Assembly: GCA_002482505.1 (NCBI GenBank)
Contig: DLGD01000008.1
Coordinates: forward strand, 1 to 38,343
From: Christensenella sp. UBA7703
GTDB taxonomy: Bacteria > Bacillota > Clostridia > Christensenellales > CAG-138
DNA: 38,343 nt
Reading direction: 5' to 3'
Position numbers and translations under genes: made by a program. A model generated the notes under the pieces. The model did not search any database. It had not been told where the DNA came from and saw nothing but the letters and a program-made list of their open reading frames with translations. Shown one piece after another: positions 31,482 through 38,343 of the stretch; within the stretch, counting starts at the first letter, position 1; every line of letters starts with the position of its first letter.

Positions 31482-32507
31482 TTATGCCTTCGGGTCGTTG
31501 CCGCCAAAGTAGACGATGTCGCTGATTTCGCGTCCGCCTTTATAAGGCTGCCCGATCACTTCGCCTTGGAAGATCATCATGGAGGATTGCCCACCGTCGA
31601 GGTTGTAGGCATCCACGCAGCCAAGGTCGATCATCGCCTGTGAAAGTTCCTGCATCGTCAACCCGCGCGAATAATCCGCCTGCCGTCCGTCCACATAGAC
31701 GAGGCAATAGTGCCCCGGCGCGAAGTAGCCGATTGCGGCGCGGGGGTTGTGCCCCACGATCGCGTCCGAAGTGTTGAAGCTGGACGGAACCTGACCGTTG
31801 TCAATCAGCTTGGGGCCGAACGACCAGCCCTGATAGGCGCCGCGCGCGATGGCGGCATCCAGATCAAACTGCGATTCATAATAGCTTTCCATCGTGCCGT
31901 CTGCATAGAGAATGCAAACATCGCCGGAGAGCGTGTCGCGATAGAGCACGCCGTTTCGGATCACGATTCCTTGGTTGCGCGCACGGTAACAATCTCCGCT
32001 GAGCGCGAGAACCGCGCTGTTCTTTTGCGCGGTATCGCTTGGCAGTTCATAGCCGCCGTTGTACTTATCGCCCGAAAACGCGGTTTTGAAGCCCTGAATA
32101 TTGCGCACCCAAACATCGGCGACGAAATAGACCGCGTCGTCGGTGTGGTGTTCGGTGACGCTCACGCGGAGGTTCTCGTCCGAATAGGTGCCAACAGTGT
32201 TCTCTTCGTCCAGCTCACCCGTCGGAAAGGTTGCGGAAAAGTCACCCGGCACAGCAACCGGCGTCGGCGATGGCGTTGGCGCGGGGGTTGCCTGCGCGGG
32301 GGCGTTCGCTTGTGCGGCGGGCTCCGGCGTTTCTGCGGGCTGTGTTGCCGTTGGGGTTGCGCCAAAGAGCACGATGTTTTTCAGCGGCTGATCGCTACCG
32401 GATGGCAACACGAACAAAAACAGGGCATAGATGCCGAGTGCGGCTCCGATGCCCAGCAAATCCAGCAGGATAACCAGGATTCCGGACAGCGGTTTTTTGT
32501 GGCGCAT
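31482..32507 (-). CDS. Membrane-anchored phosphodiester glycosidase family protein (NAGPA/DUF2233-like)
   Basis: A 341-residue exported protein with one N-terminal helix (about 8-35), a Pro/Thr/Ala linker (about 50-88), and a single NAGPA-like domain. Family blocks: WSFGPKLIDNGQ, HNPRAAIGYFAPGHY, VYVDGRQADYSRGLTM and YNLDGGQSSMMIF. The domain matches those at the C-termini of the two large fusion proteins in this window, but here there is no PIG-L-like part and no membrane hairpin. Members of this family cleave sugar-1-phosphodiester bonds (the mammalian enzyme releases GlcNAc from a phosphodiester); bacterial targets are mostly unknown. AAAGGAA precedes the ATG. A small membrane-protein gene follows. 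Confidence 0.88.
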   Translation of the reverse strand: MRHKKPLSGILVILLDLLGIGAALGIYALFLFVLPSGSDQPLKNIVLFGATPTATQPAETPEPAAQANAPAQATPAPTPSPTPVAVPGDFSATFPTGELDEENTVGTYSDENLRVSVTEHHTDDAVYFVADVWVRNIQGFKTAFSGDKYNGGYELPSDTAQKNSAVLALSGDCYRARNQGIVIRNGVLYRDTLSGDVCILYADGTMESYYESQFDLDAAIARGAYQGWSFGPKLIDNGQVPSSFNTSDAIVGHNPRAAIGYFAPGHYCLVYVDGRQADYSRGLTMQELSQAMIDLGCVDAYNLDGGQSSMMIFQGEVIGQPYKGGREISDIVYFGGNDPKA

Positions 32508-32672
32508 AAGGATTCCTTTCGGTGAACGGCGGGAAAATACCCCACCCTAATAATCTACTGTAATAATCTTTATGATGATAGTATCGCGCGCGCGTAAAAG
32601 CAAGAATCCACGCGAAAAGCAACAGGAAGTTCACAAGCAGAAGGGTGAAATGACATAAACGCAGGGGAAGGG

Positions 32673-32711
32673 AAAGAGGTTCGCGGGGCGGTTCCCTGCA
32701 AACCTCTTTTT
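32673..32711. terminator. Hairpin terminator downstream of deoD
   Basis: AAAGAGGTT (32673-32681) pairs with AACCTCTTT (32701-32709), with further inner pairing. The T run is better on the plus strand than on the minus strand, where deoD lies, so its strength for deoD is moderate. Confidence 0.5.
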
Positions 32712-32768
32712 GTGATTCATCAAAAGCCGATAGACCTGAATGTGTCCGGCCGATCAGCGATATGCGTT

Positions 32769-33488
32769 TTATTCGGCGATGGTGAGCGCAACCTGCATCA
32801 TATCGTGGAAGGCGGTCTGGCGCTCTTCTGCCGTGGTGACCGCGCCGCCGATGAGCAGATCGGAAATCGTGCAGATTGCAAGCGCTTTTTTGCCCGCGCG
32901 TGCGGCGTTCATATACAGCGCTGCCGCTTCCATCTCCACCGCGAGGACGCCGAGCTTCGCCCACTCCAGCGTACCTTCCATACCTTTTTCGGAATAGAAC
33001 ACGTCGCTGGAGAGAATGTTGCCGACCTTATAGTTCAACCCGCGTTTTTCGCATTCATCCACCGCGCGCTTAAGGGTTGCATAGTCCGCAATCGGCGCAA
33101 AGTTGCCGGCGATACCATACTGCGAAAAATAGGCGGAGTTGGTGCAGGCTCCCTGACCCAGCACGACGTCAAAGAGCTTCAGGTCGGGATGCATACCACC
33201 CGCGGAACCGATACGGATGATCGTCTCCACACCAAAGAAGTTGTAGAGCTCAAAGGAATAGATGCCCATGCTCGGCATACCCATGCCGCTCGCCATCACG
33301 GAGACGCGCTTGCCTTCGAAATATCCGGTATAACCTTGGATACCGCGGACGTTGTTGACGAGTTCATAGTCCGTCAAATACGTCTCTGCGATATGCTTTG
33401 CGCGTAGCGGATCGCCAGGCATTAAGACGGTCTTTGCAAAATCTTCCGGGCTGCAGCTGATATGTGGTGTTAAATTGGCGGTTTTCAT
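32769..33488 (-). CDS. deoD: Purine-nucleoside phosphorylase (DeoD type)
   Basis: A 239-residue hexameric-type PNP that splits purine (deoxy)nucleosides with phosphate into base and (deoxy)ribose-1-phosphate. Conserved segments: TPHISCSPEDFAKTVLMPGDPLRA with the phosphate-binding Gly-Asp-Pro, GMGMPSMGIYSFEL, RIGSAGGMHPDL, VEMEAAALYMNA (substrate Glu) and ICTISDLLIGG with the catalytic Asp of SD. Length is normal. GGAGGA precedes the ATG, and TGCTATACT upstream is an extended -10. No other nucleoside-salvage gene lies nearby, so it appears to be a single-gene unit. Confidence 0.95.
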   Translation of the reverse strand: MKTANLTPHISCSPEDFAKTVLMPGDPLRAKHIAETYLTDYELVNNVRGIQGYTGYFEGKRVSVMASGMGMPSMGIYSFELYNFFGVETIIRIGSAGGMHPDLKLFDVVLGQGACTNSAYFSQYGIAGNFAPIADYATLKRAVDECEKRGLNYKVGNILSSDVFYSEKGMEGTLEWAKLGVLAVEMEAAALYMNAARAGKKALAICTISDLLIGGAVTTAEERQTAFHDMMQVALTIAE

Positions 33489-33527
33489 GATGATTCCTCC
33501 GAATTGAATGAAATTCTTGTTGGTTTC

Positions 33528-33536
33528 AGTATAGCA
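33528..33536 (-). promoter_or_regulatory. Extended -10 promoter of deoD
   Basis: TGCTATACT on the minus strand (33536-33528); no consensus -35 box at 17 bp. Confidence 0.55.
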
Positions 33537-33625
33537 TATGTGCTCCCCTGTTGCACGAAACAGCGTGACCCGGCGGAGTGAAAAAAATTTAATATATCAT
33601 TTTTGGCGAATACGGGATAAATCCC

Positions 33626-33655
33626 TTGACAACCATTTTTCAGCAAGGCTAAACT
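33626..33655 (+). promoter_or_regulatory. Promoter of asnA
   Basis: Perfect TTGACA (33626-33631), 18-bp spacer, TAAACT (33650-33655); leader of about 32 nt, which leaves no room for a T-box. Confidence 0.65.
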
Positions 33656-33693
33656 AATTTTGATTCCTTTGAGGATCATAAGGAGGAGAAAAC

Positions 33694-34701
33694 ATGTCCA
33701 AGTCGTTCATTCCGCAGGGATACCGCTCCAAACTGGGGCTTTACGACACACAGAATGCCATCGAAATCATCAAAAGCACGTTCCTGGAGTCTCTTTCCGC
33801 GGTGTTGCGCCTCAAGCGCGTTTCTGCACCGCTCTTCGTCAACCCGGCGGAAGGCTTAAACGACAACCTCAACGGCGTAGAACGCCCTGTCTCCTTCGAC
33901 ATTCCCGCAACGGGCGGGCACGGCGAGGTGGTGCAGTCTCTTGCCAAATGGAAGCGCTATGCCCTCGGACGCTATGGCTTCCGCTCCGGCAAAGGGCTTG
34001 TCACGGACATGAACGCCATCCGCAGGGATGAGGCGCTGGATAATCTCCATTCGGTCTATGTGGATCAATGGGATTGGGAAAAAGTAATCACGCCCGAGGA
34101 GCGTTCGGAAGAGACGCTGAAACAGGCGGTTTTGAACATTGTTGACGCAATCTATTACACGCAGCAGATCATTTGCGCGAAGTATGACGTACTTACGCCT
34201 TTTGTCAGCAGGGATGTTTCCTTCATCACGGCACAGCAACTGCTCGATCTTTACCCGGATTGTGACCCGAAGGAGCGCGAATACCGCTATGTCAAGCAAC
34301 ATCCGACCACGTTTGTGATCGGCATTGGCGGCAAGCTTTCCGATGGCAAACCGCATGACGGACGCGCGCCGGACTATGACGACTGGTCGATCAACGGAGA
34401 CATTCTCTTCTACAATCCGCTTTTGGATTGCGCGTTTGAAATCTCTAGCATGGGTGTTCGCGTAGACGCAGAGGCGCTCGACAAACAGCTCGCCCTCGCC
34501 GGCTGCGAGAACAGGCGCACATTGCCGTTCCACAAGATGTTGTTTGAAAACAAGCTGCCGCAGACGATTGGTGGTGGTATTGGACAGTCACGGCTATGCA
34601 TGCTGCTGCTGAACAAAGCACACATCGGAGAAGTGCAGAGCTCGCTTTGGGACGCAGAGACCTTGGCGCTTTGCGAACACGCAGGTGTAATTCTTTTATA
34701 A
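33694..34701 (+). CDS. asnA: Aspartate-ammonia ligase (asparagine synthetase A)
   Basis: A 335-residue class II synthetase-like enzyme that makes asparagine from aspartate, ammonia and ATP. Conserved segments: FIPQGYRSKL at the start, VSAPLFV, LNDNLNGVERPVSFD, EVVQSLAKWKRYALGRYGF, GLVTDMNAIRRDE, SVYVDQWDWEK, FEISSMGVRVD and LPQTIGGGIGQSRLCMLLL. The match to AsnA runs over the full length. AGGAGG lies 7 nt before the ATG and a good promoter lies upstream; a strong terminator follows, so it is monocistronic. The ammonia released by NagB in the same cell is a possible nitrogen source, but nothing here links the two. Confidence 0.95.
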   Translation: MSKSFIPQGYRSKLGLYDTQNAIEIIKSTFLESLSAVLRLKRVSAPLFVNPAEGLNDNLNGVERPVSFDIPATGGHGEVVQSLAKWKRYALGRYGFRSGKGLVTDMNAIRRDEALDNLHSVYVDQWDWEKVITPEERSEETLKQAVLNIVDAIYYTQQIICAKYDVLTPFVSRDVSFITAQQLLDLYPDCDPKEREYRYVKQHPTTFVIGIGGKLSDGKPHDGRAPDYDDWSINGDILFYNPLLDCAFEISSMGVRVDAEALDKQLALAGCENRRTLPFHKMLFENKLPQTIGGGIGQSRLCMLLLNKAHIGEVQSSLWDAETLALCEHAGVILL

Positions 34702-34715
34702 CAGAACACGTAGTC

Positions 34716-34753
34716 AAGAGCCGTCGCCCGAAACGGGCGGCGGCTCTTTTTGT
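34716..34753 (+). terminator. Intrinsic terminator of asnA
   Basis: A 15-bp stem with one G-U pair (34716-34730 with 34734-34748), AAA loop, T run. Confidence 0.9.
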
Positions 34754-34825
34754 CTGGATTCATGCGGGGTTGCTCGTTACATTCCGCCTTGTCCAAAAGG
34801 TGGTGTTGTCTATACGATAGGGCAT

Positions 34826-34981
34826 ATTGTTGCCATGTAACAATCCGTCTGATGAAATTAGCGTTTTTATAAGCAACACATATGTAACAAAAATCCGAGC
34901 ATATCCCAAAAACACCATGATTTAGTATAAATTTCACAAAAAGTACTTGAATAAAAGAGGTGCAAAGCAACAAATATGTAA
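34826..34981 (+). promoter_or_regulatory. Repeat-rich leader region of the surface protein gene
   Basis: This AT-rich spacer has no ORF worth calling. It holds an inverted repeat ATTGTT-N7-AACAAT (34826-34844), a near-identical 17-bp direct repeat (AAGCAACACATATGTAA at 34871-34887; 34965-34981 with one mismatch), and TGTAACAA at two places. TATAAA (34926-34931) and TACAAT (34993-34998) are possible -10 boxes, without convincing -35 partners. It is a candidate regulatory region; the factor is unknown. Confidence 0.4.
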
Positions 34982-35074
34982 TGCGCGCTTCATACAATAG
35001 GCTAGAATCCGAAAATAGATATGTTCGACTCCGGGCGGCAGCCCGTGTGCGATAGACATTAGGAGGCAGAAATT

Positions 35075-38000
35075 ATGAAATGGTCGCAGATCAAACGTGT
35101 CATCAGCCTGACGCTTTGCGTGCTGATGGTGCTGGCACTGCTTCCGACCAGTACGCTGGCGGAAGACGCGGCGGTGCCCGCGGAAACGAGTGCCCCGGCG
35201 GAAACAACCCCGATATCGGATGTTACACCGGCTTCGGAGTCAACCCCTGCCGCGGAGGTAACGCTTTCGCCTGCGGGTGAATCAACTCCCGCGCCGAGTG
35301 GCGCGGCGGAGGATACCCCGCTGCCTTCGGCTTCCCCTTCGGCAGATGTAATACCGGAAGGGCCGCAGTCGTTTGTCGTCAATTTTGTGATCGACGGCGA
35401 GACGAAATGGGATCTTCAGCAGACGGTTACGGAAGGGGAAACGGCAAAAGCGCCGAACATTCCCGACGTGCCCGCCGGCGAAGCCTATGTTGGCCAGGTG
35501 TTTCTTTACTGGTTTGCGCAAAAGGACGAAGCTTATCATTTCAATACGCCCATAACGGCAAACCTGACGCTCTATGCGCAGTTTGGTACGCCGGAAGAAG
35601 CGCCAAAGACGGAGGAGCAGCCCATCATCGCGGATGAAGGGGCTATGCTCTCTGCGTTCTCGATGGCAGGCGGCATTCTGCCCGAGAGCACGCCGCTGTG
35701 GACCTATACCTTCCTGGTGGGCAGTACGACGGTTGCAACCAAGATTGTTGCCAACGGCGACACGCTCGATGCACCTGAAGTTCCGGCGGCCCCCGCTGGA
35801 CAGAAATTCTCCGGCTGGTACACGAACTCCGGCACGCTGTTTGATTCCTTTGGCACACAAACGGTAACAGCCGACGGCGCGACCACGTTGACTGCGAAGT
35901 TTGAAACTGCCTACTATGTGTTCTTCTACAACCAGTTTGGTTCTGTCACCGAAACACGCACACCGGATGCAAGCAACCTCGTCTCCACGGACGGGGTCGC
36001 CTCGCTCAAAGTCGGTTCGGACGAAGCGCTCGTCGGTTGGTCTTTGACCTCCGGCGGCACAACCAGCGTCGGATCAAGCGTGACGGTCAACGGTGCAAAT
36101 ATCAACCTTTACCCGATCATCAAAAAGGTGATTTGGATTTCGTTTAACTCCGTTGACGGAACGTATATCGCACCGATGTACATCCAGCCGAACACCGCGC
36201 TGACGCAAAACGCGGTAAACACCTATATCGCCTCGCAAAACGGCGGTTCCAGCACAATCGCCAAACCGGGCTACACCTTTGCCAGCTGGACGGGCTTTAC
36301 CTTCGGCAATACGCCGACGTCGAATGTCACCCTGACCGCGAACTGGACGCCGAACAGCAACACGCCGTATAAGCTGGTCTATTGGATTGAAAATGCGGAT
36401 GACAGCGGGTATTCATTCGAAAAATCGGTCGATAAAACCGGAACGACGGGAGTTGCTATCGCGCCAACCGCGGCAGAGACGGCAACCAGCAATCTCAACT
36501 CCGCATATGCCGCCTACTTCAACATCGGAACTTATACCGCCGGACAAACCATCAAAGGCGACGGTTCCTCCATACTGAATATCTATCATACGCGCAAGAC
36601 GTACACGTTGACCTATAAGAATGGCAACAATACGATCTATAACCAGACCTATAAGTACGACCAGAACGTTACCGCTGTTTGGAATGTTGCGGCTATTCTA
36701 AACCTTTCCAATCAGGGGTATGTCTGGCAATCCAGCCTAACGGGTGCCTATTACACGTTCCTCATGAAAATGCCGGGCAGCAACCTGACCATGACGGCAA
36801 CAATGTGGGATGGAAACACCTATACATGGACGTATTATCTTGAAACGCTGGACGGAACCGCTGCCACCGCGCCAACGGGTTCGACAACAACCACAAGCAA
36901 TGGCATCACATACTACTTGATGAAATCGGTCACGATCAAGGGAAATAACATTCGCTTGACGTATGACGAGGATTATTTCCCGATCACCGGCTTCTATCAA
37001 AGAGACAGCAGTGTACCGAGCTTCACGAGAAACGGCTCGGTATACCAAGCGTCGCTGTTCTATCGCCGTTCGAGCTATACACTCACGTTTATCAACGGCG
37101 ATACGTCTTCCACGACGGCGGCGATTCGATATGAATCTCCCATCTCCGGATACAACTATACGCCAAACCGCCCGACCGGAGTTGGCAGTTCGTTTGCGTT
37201 TGGCGGCTGGTTTACGACCGAAGCCTCTCTTCCCGGAACGGAATTTTCATGGTCACAAACGATGCCGGCGAAAAACGTTGTGCTCTATTCCAAATGGGCA
37301 CCGCCGGCATTTACAGGCATTGCGCACTCGGTATCGTTCGGTTCCGAAGGCGGCACCACCGTTGACCTTGGTTCCATTCCGTATGGCGGAACCATCAGCG
37401 CAAGCGCGCTGGCAAACGCTCAGACAGCAGCCAACGCGAATAAGCCGCATCCGACCGATACATTCGGCGGCTGGCTGATTTTGAAAAACGGATCGCTAAT
37501 CCTGTTCAATTCGAGCATGCAGATCTATGAAAACGTGGTGTTATACCCCGTTTGGTTGAGCACGCTCAGTTTTAAGGTGACCTATAACCTCGGCGAGGCC
37601 AGCGGAACCGCACCCGTAGACAGCCTGACCTATGCGACCGGCAGCCAGGCGCAGGTTCTTTCCTACGCACCTGCTTCCGTCACGGCGCCCGCAGATAAGG
37701 TTTTCCTGGGTTGGCGCTCCAGCATCGACAGCAAGATATATTACCCCAACAGCAAGATCACGATCACCGATAACACCACATTGACCGCTGTTTGGGCATA
37801 TTCCTCCGTGCAGGTGACAATCACCTACAACGGCAACGGCGGCGCGACCAGCGGCGGGGCAACCACATTTACCGGCGGCGCAGTCAACAACACGTATCAT
37901 ACCGTTCAAGCGAACTCTTTCCTATATACAGGCAAGAACTTCGTGGGCTGGAACACGAAAGCCGATGGTACGGGCACGGGATATCAACCCGGAGACAGCG

Positions 38001-38343
38001 TCCTGCTTGGGACCAGCGTTGTAAACGCGCCGGGCACGCTCTACGCCATTTGGGAAAACAAGACGTTCGGGGTGAGCGTAACGGCAAATCCCGCCGCGGG
38101 CGTTTCTGCCAAATCCGGCGCGGGTACTTATGTATACGGCGCGAACGCGACCATCACATGGACGCTTGCGACGGGATATGAAATCACCAGCGTGACGGAT
38201 AACGGCACGACGCTGCCCTCCGCCGCCTATACGGGCAACACCTATACTGTCAGCGGCATCACGGCGGATCATGCCATCGTGATCAACACCCGCATGACGC
38301 TCTTTACACTCACCTACAATGGCAACGGGGGCATGGTGGGCGG
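35075..38343 (+). CDS. Large secreted repetitive surface protein with InlB-type (Listeria-Bacteroides) repeats, 3' end outside window
   Basis: The frame is open for 1089 codons to the window edge. A signal peptide ends STLA (residue 29), then a Thr/Ser/Pro/Ala-rich linker runs to about 90. After that come several beta-rich repeats of the Flg_new/InlB B-repeat kind, ending in phrases such as GWYT...TLTAKFE, GGWFTTE...VLYSKW, FLGWRS...TLTAVW and FVGWNTKADG...TLYAIW. A different module (VSVTANPAAG to AIVINTR) follows near 38.05-38.28 kb and another repeat begins at the edge (TLTYNGNGG). Such proteins are usually anchored to the wall and used for adhesion. The anchor is not visible. AGGAGG lies 8 nt before the ATG. 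Repeats are divergent at the base level, so they are old. Confidence 0.88.
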   Translation, partial: MKWSQIKRVISLTLCVLMVLALLPTSTLAEDAAVPAETSAPAETTPISDVTPASESTPAAEVTLSPAGESTPAPSGAAEDTPLPSASPSADVIPEGPQSFVVNFVIDGETKWDLQQTVTEGETAKAPNIPDVPAGEAYVGQVFLYWFAQKDEAYHFNTPITANLTLYAQFGTPEEAPKTEEQPIIADEGAMLSAFSMAGGILPESTPLWTYTFLVGSTTVATKIVANGDTLDAPEVPAAPAGQKFSGWYTNSGTLFDSFGTQTVTADGATTLTAKFETAYYVFFYNQFGSVTETRTPDASNLVSTDGVASLKVGSDEALVGWSLTSGGTTSVGSSVTVNGANINLYPIIKKVIWISFNSVDGTYIAPMYIQPNTALTQNAVNTYIASQNGGSSTIAKPGYTFASWTGFTFGNTPTSNVTLTANWTPNSNTPYKLVYWIENADDSGYSFEKSVDKTGTTGVAIAPTAAETATSNLNSAYAAYFNIGTYTAGQTIKGDGSSILNIYHTRKTYTLTYKNGNNTIYNQTYKYDQNVTAVWNVAAILNLSNQGYVWQSSLTGAYYTFLMKMPGSNLTMTATMWDGNTYTWTYYLETLDGTAATAPTGSTTTTSNGITYYLMKSVTIKGNNIRLTYDEDYFPITGFYQRDSSVPSFTRNGSVYQASLFYRRSSYTLTFINGDTSSTTAAIRYESPISGYNYTPNRPTGVGSSFAFGGWFTTEASLPGTEFSWSQTMPAKNVVLYSKWAPPAFTGIAHSVSFGSEGGTTVDLGSIPYGGTISASALANAQTAANANKPHPTDTFGGWLILKNGSLILFNSSMQIYENVVLYPVWLSTLSFKVTYNLGEASGTAPVDSLTYATGSQAQVLSYAPASVTAPADKVFLGWRSSIDSKIYYPNSKITITDNTTLTAVWAYSSVQVTITYNGNGGATSGGATTFTGGAVNNTYHTVQANSFLYTGKNFVGWNTKADGTGTGYQPGDSVLLGTSVVNAPGTLYAIWENKTFGVSVTANPAAGVSAKSGAGTYVYGANATITWTLATGYEITSVTDNGTTLPSAAYTGNTYTVSGITADHAIVINTRMTLFTLTYNGNGGMVG

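Noticed and set aside
34754..35074. Cyclic di-GMP riboswitch ahead of the surface protein
   Set aside because: The spacer has repeats and hairpins but I cannot find the conserved GEMM core, so a motif search would be needed to revive this idea.
1..38343. tRNA, rRNA, CRISPR array, transposase or prophage genes
   Set aside because: None recognised by reading; no regular spacer array and no integrase- or transposase-like ORF. Dedicated RNA searches were not possible.

Overview
The window looks like chromosome of a Gram-positive, anaerobic-type Firmicute (class Clostridia; an Oscillospirales- or Christensenellales-like lineage is a guess). The basis is strong AGGAGG-type ribosome binding sites, sigma-A promoters, intrinsic terminators between almost all convergent genes, and genes for a GlpP-type antiterminator, a YugP-type membrane protease, YitT/DUF2179, AsnA, and exported proteins with Pro/Thr/Glu linkers. 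Most genes are moderately GC-rich; the acetyltransferase at the left end and the zinc-ribbon gene near 30.2-31.1 kb are visibly AT-richer. I see no tRNA, rRNA, CRISPR array, transposase or phage gene.

Layout. 0-0.6 kb: a GNAT acetyltransferase. 0.7-14.7 kb: a cell-envelope region with a membrane-anchored D,D-carboxypeptidase, two CapA-type proteins (one membrane-anchored, one lipoprotein), a core-2/I-branching-type glycosyltransferase, an O-antigen-ligase/polymerase-like membrane protein, a leucine-rich-repeat lipoprotein, and two large paralogues. Each paralogue joins an exported beta-sandwich, a degenerate PIG-L-like domain, a two-helix membrane hairpin and a C-terminal phosphodiester glycosidase (NAGPA-like) domain. 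15.1-19.1 kb: an amino-sugar operon (nagA, a CBM9-like protein, nagB, a ROK-type kinase homologue). 19.2-22.5 kb: glpP divergent from a malate/lactate dehydrogenase (Ldh2 family) - malic enzyme operon whose leader contains a terminator. 22.7-25.3 kb: a membrane diguanylate cyclase followed by a GtrA-like protein. 25.4-28.5 kb, minus strand: YitT-like protein, M29 aminopeptidase, a small inverted-repeat element, YugP-like protease. 28.7-34.7 kb: asnS, a zinc-ribbon membrane protein, a small two-helix protein, a third NAGPA-like protein, deoD and asnA. 35.1 kb to the end: the first 1089 codons of a repetitive secreted surface protein that runs off the window.

How the genes may work together. 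The envelope genes suggest synthesis and remodelling of a surface glycopolymer. Three NAGPA-like domains could cleave sugar-1-phosphodiester bonds outside the cell, and the nag operon next to the second one could return released GlcNAc to fructose-6-phosphate. This link is inferred from gene order and families only. The most unusual items are the twin pseudo-PIG-L/NAGPA proteins, the GlpP/leader-terminator pairing, the 135-bp inverted-repeat element with built-in promoters, a probable ACG start codon on the gtrA-like gene, and a repeated TGTAACAA motif shared by the nag operon leader and the surface-protein leader.
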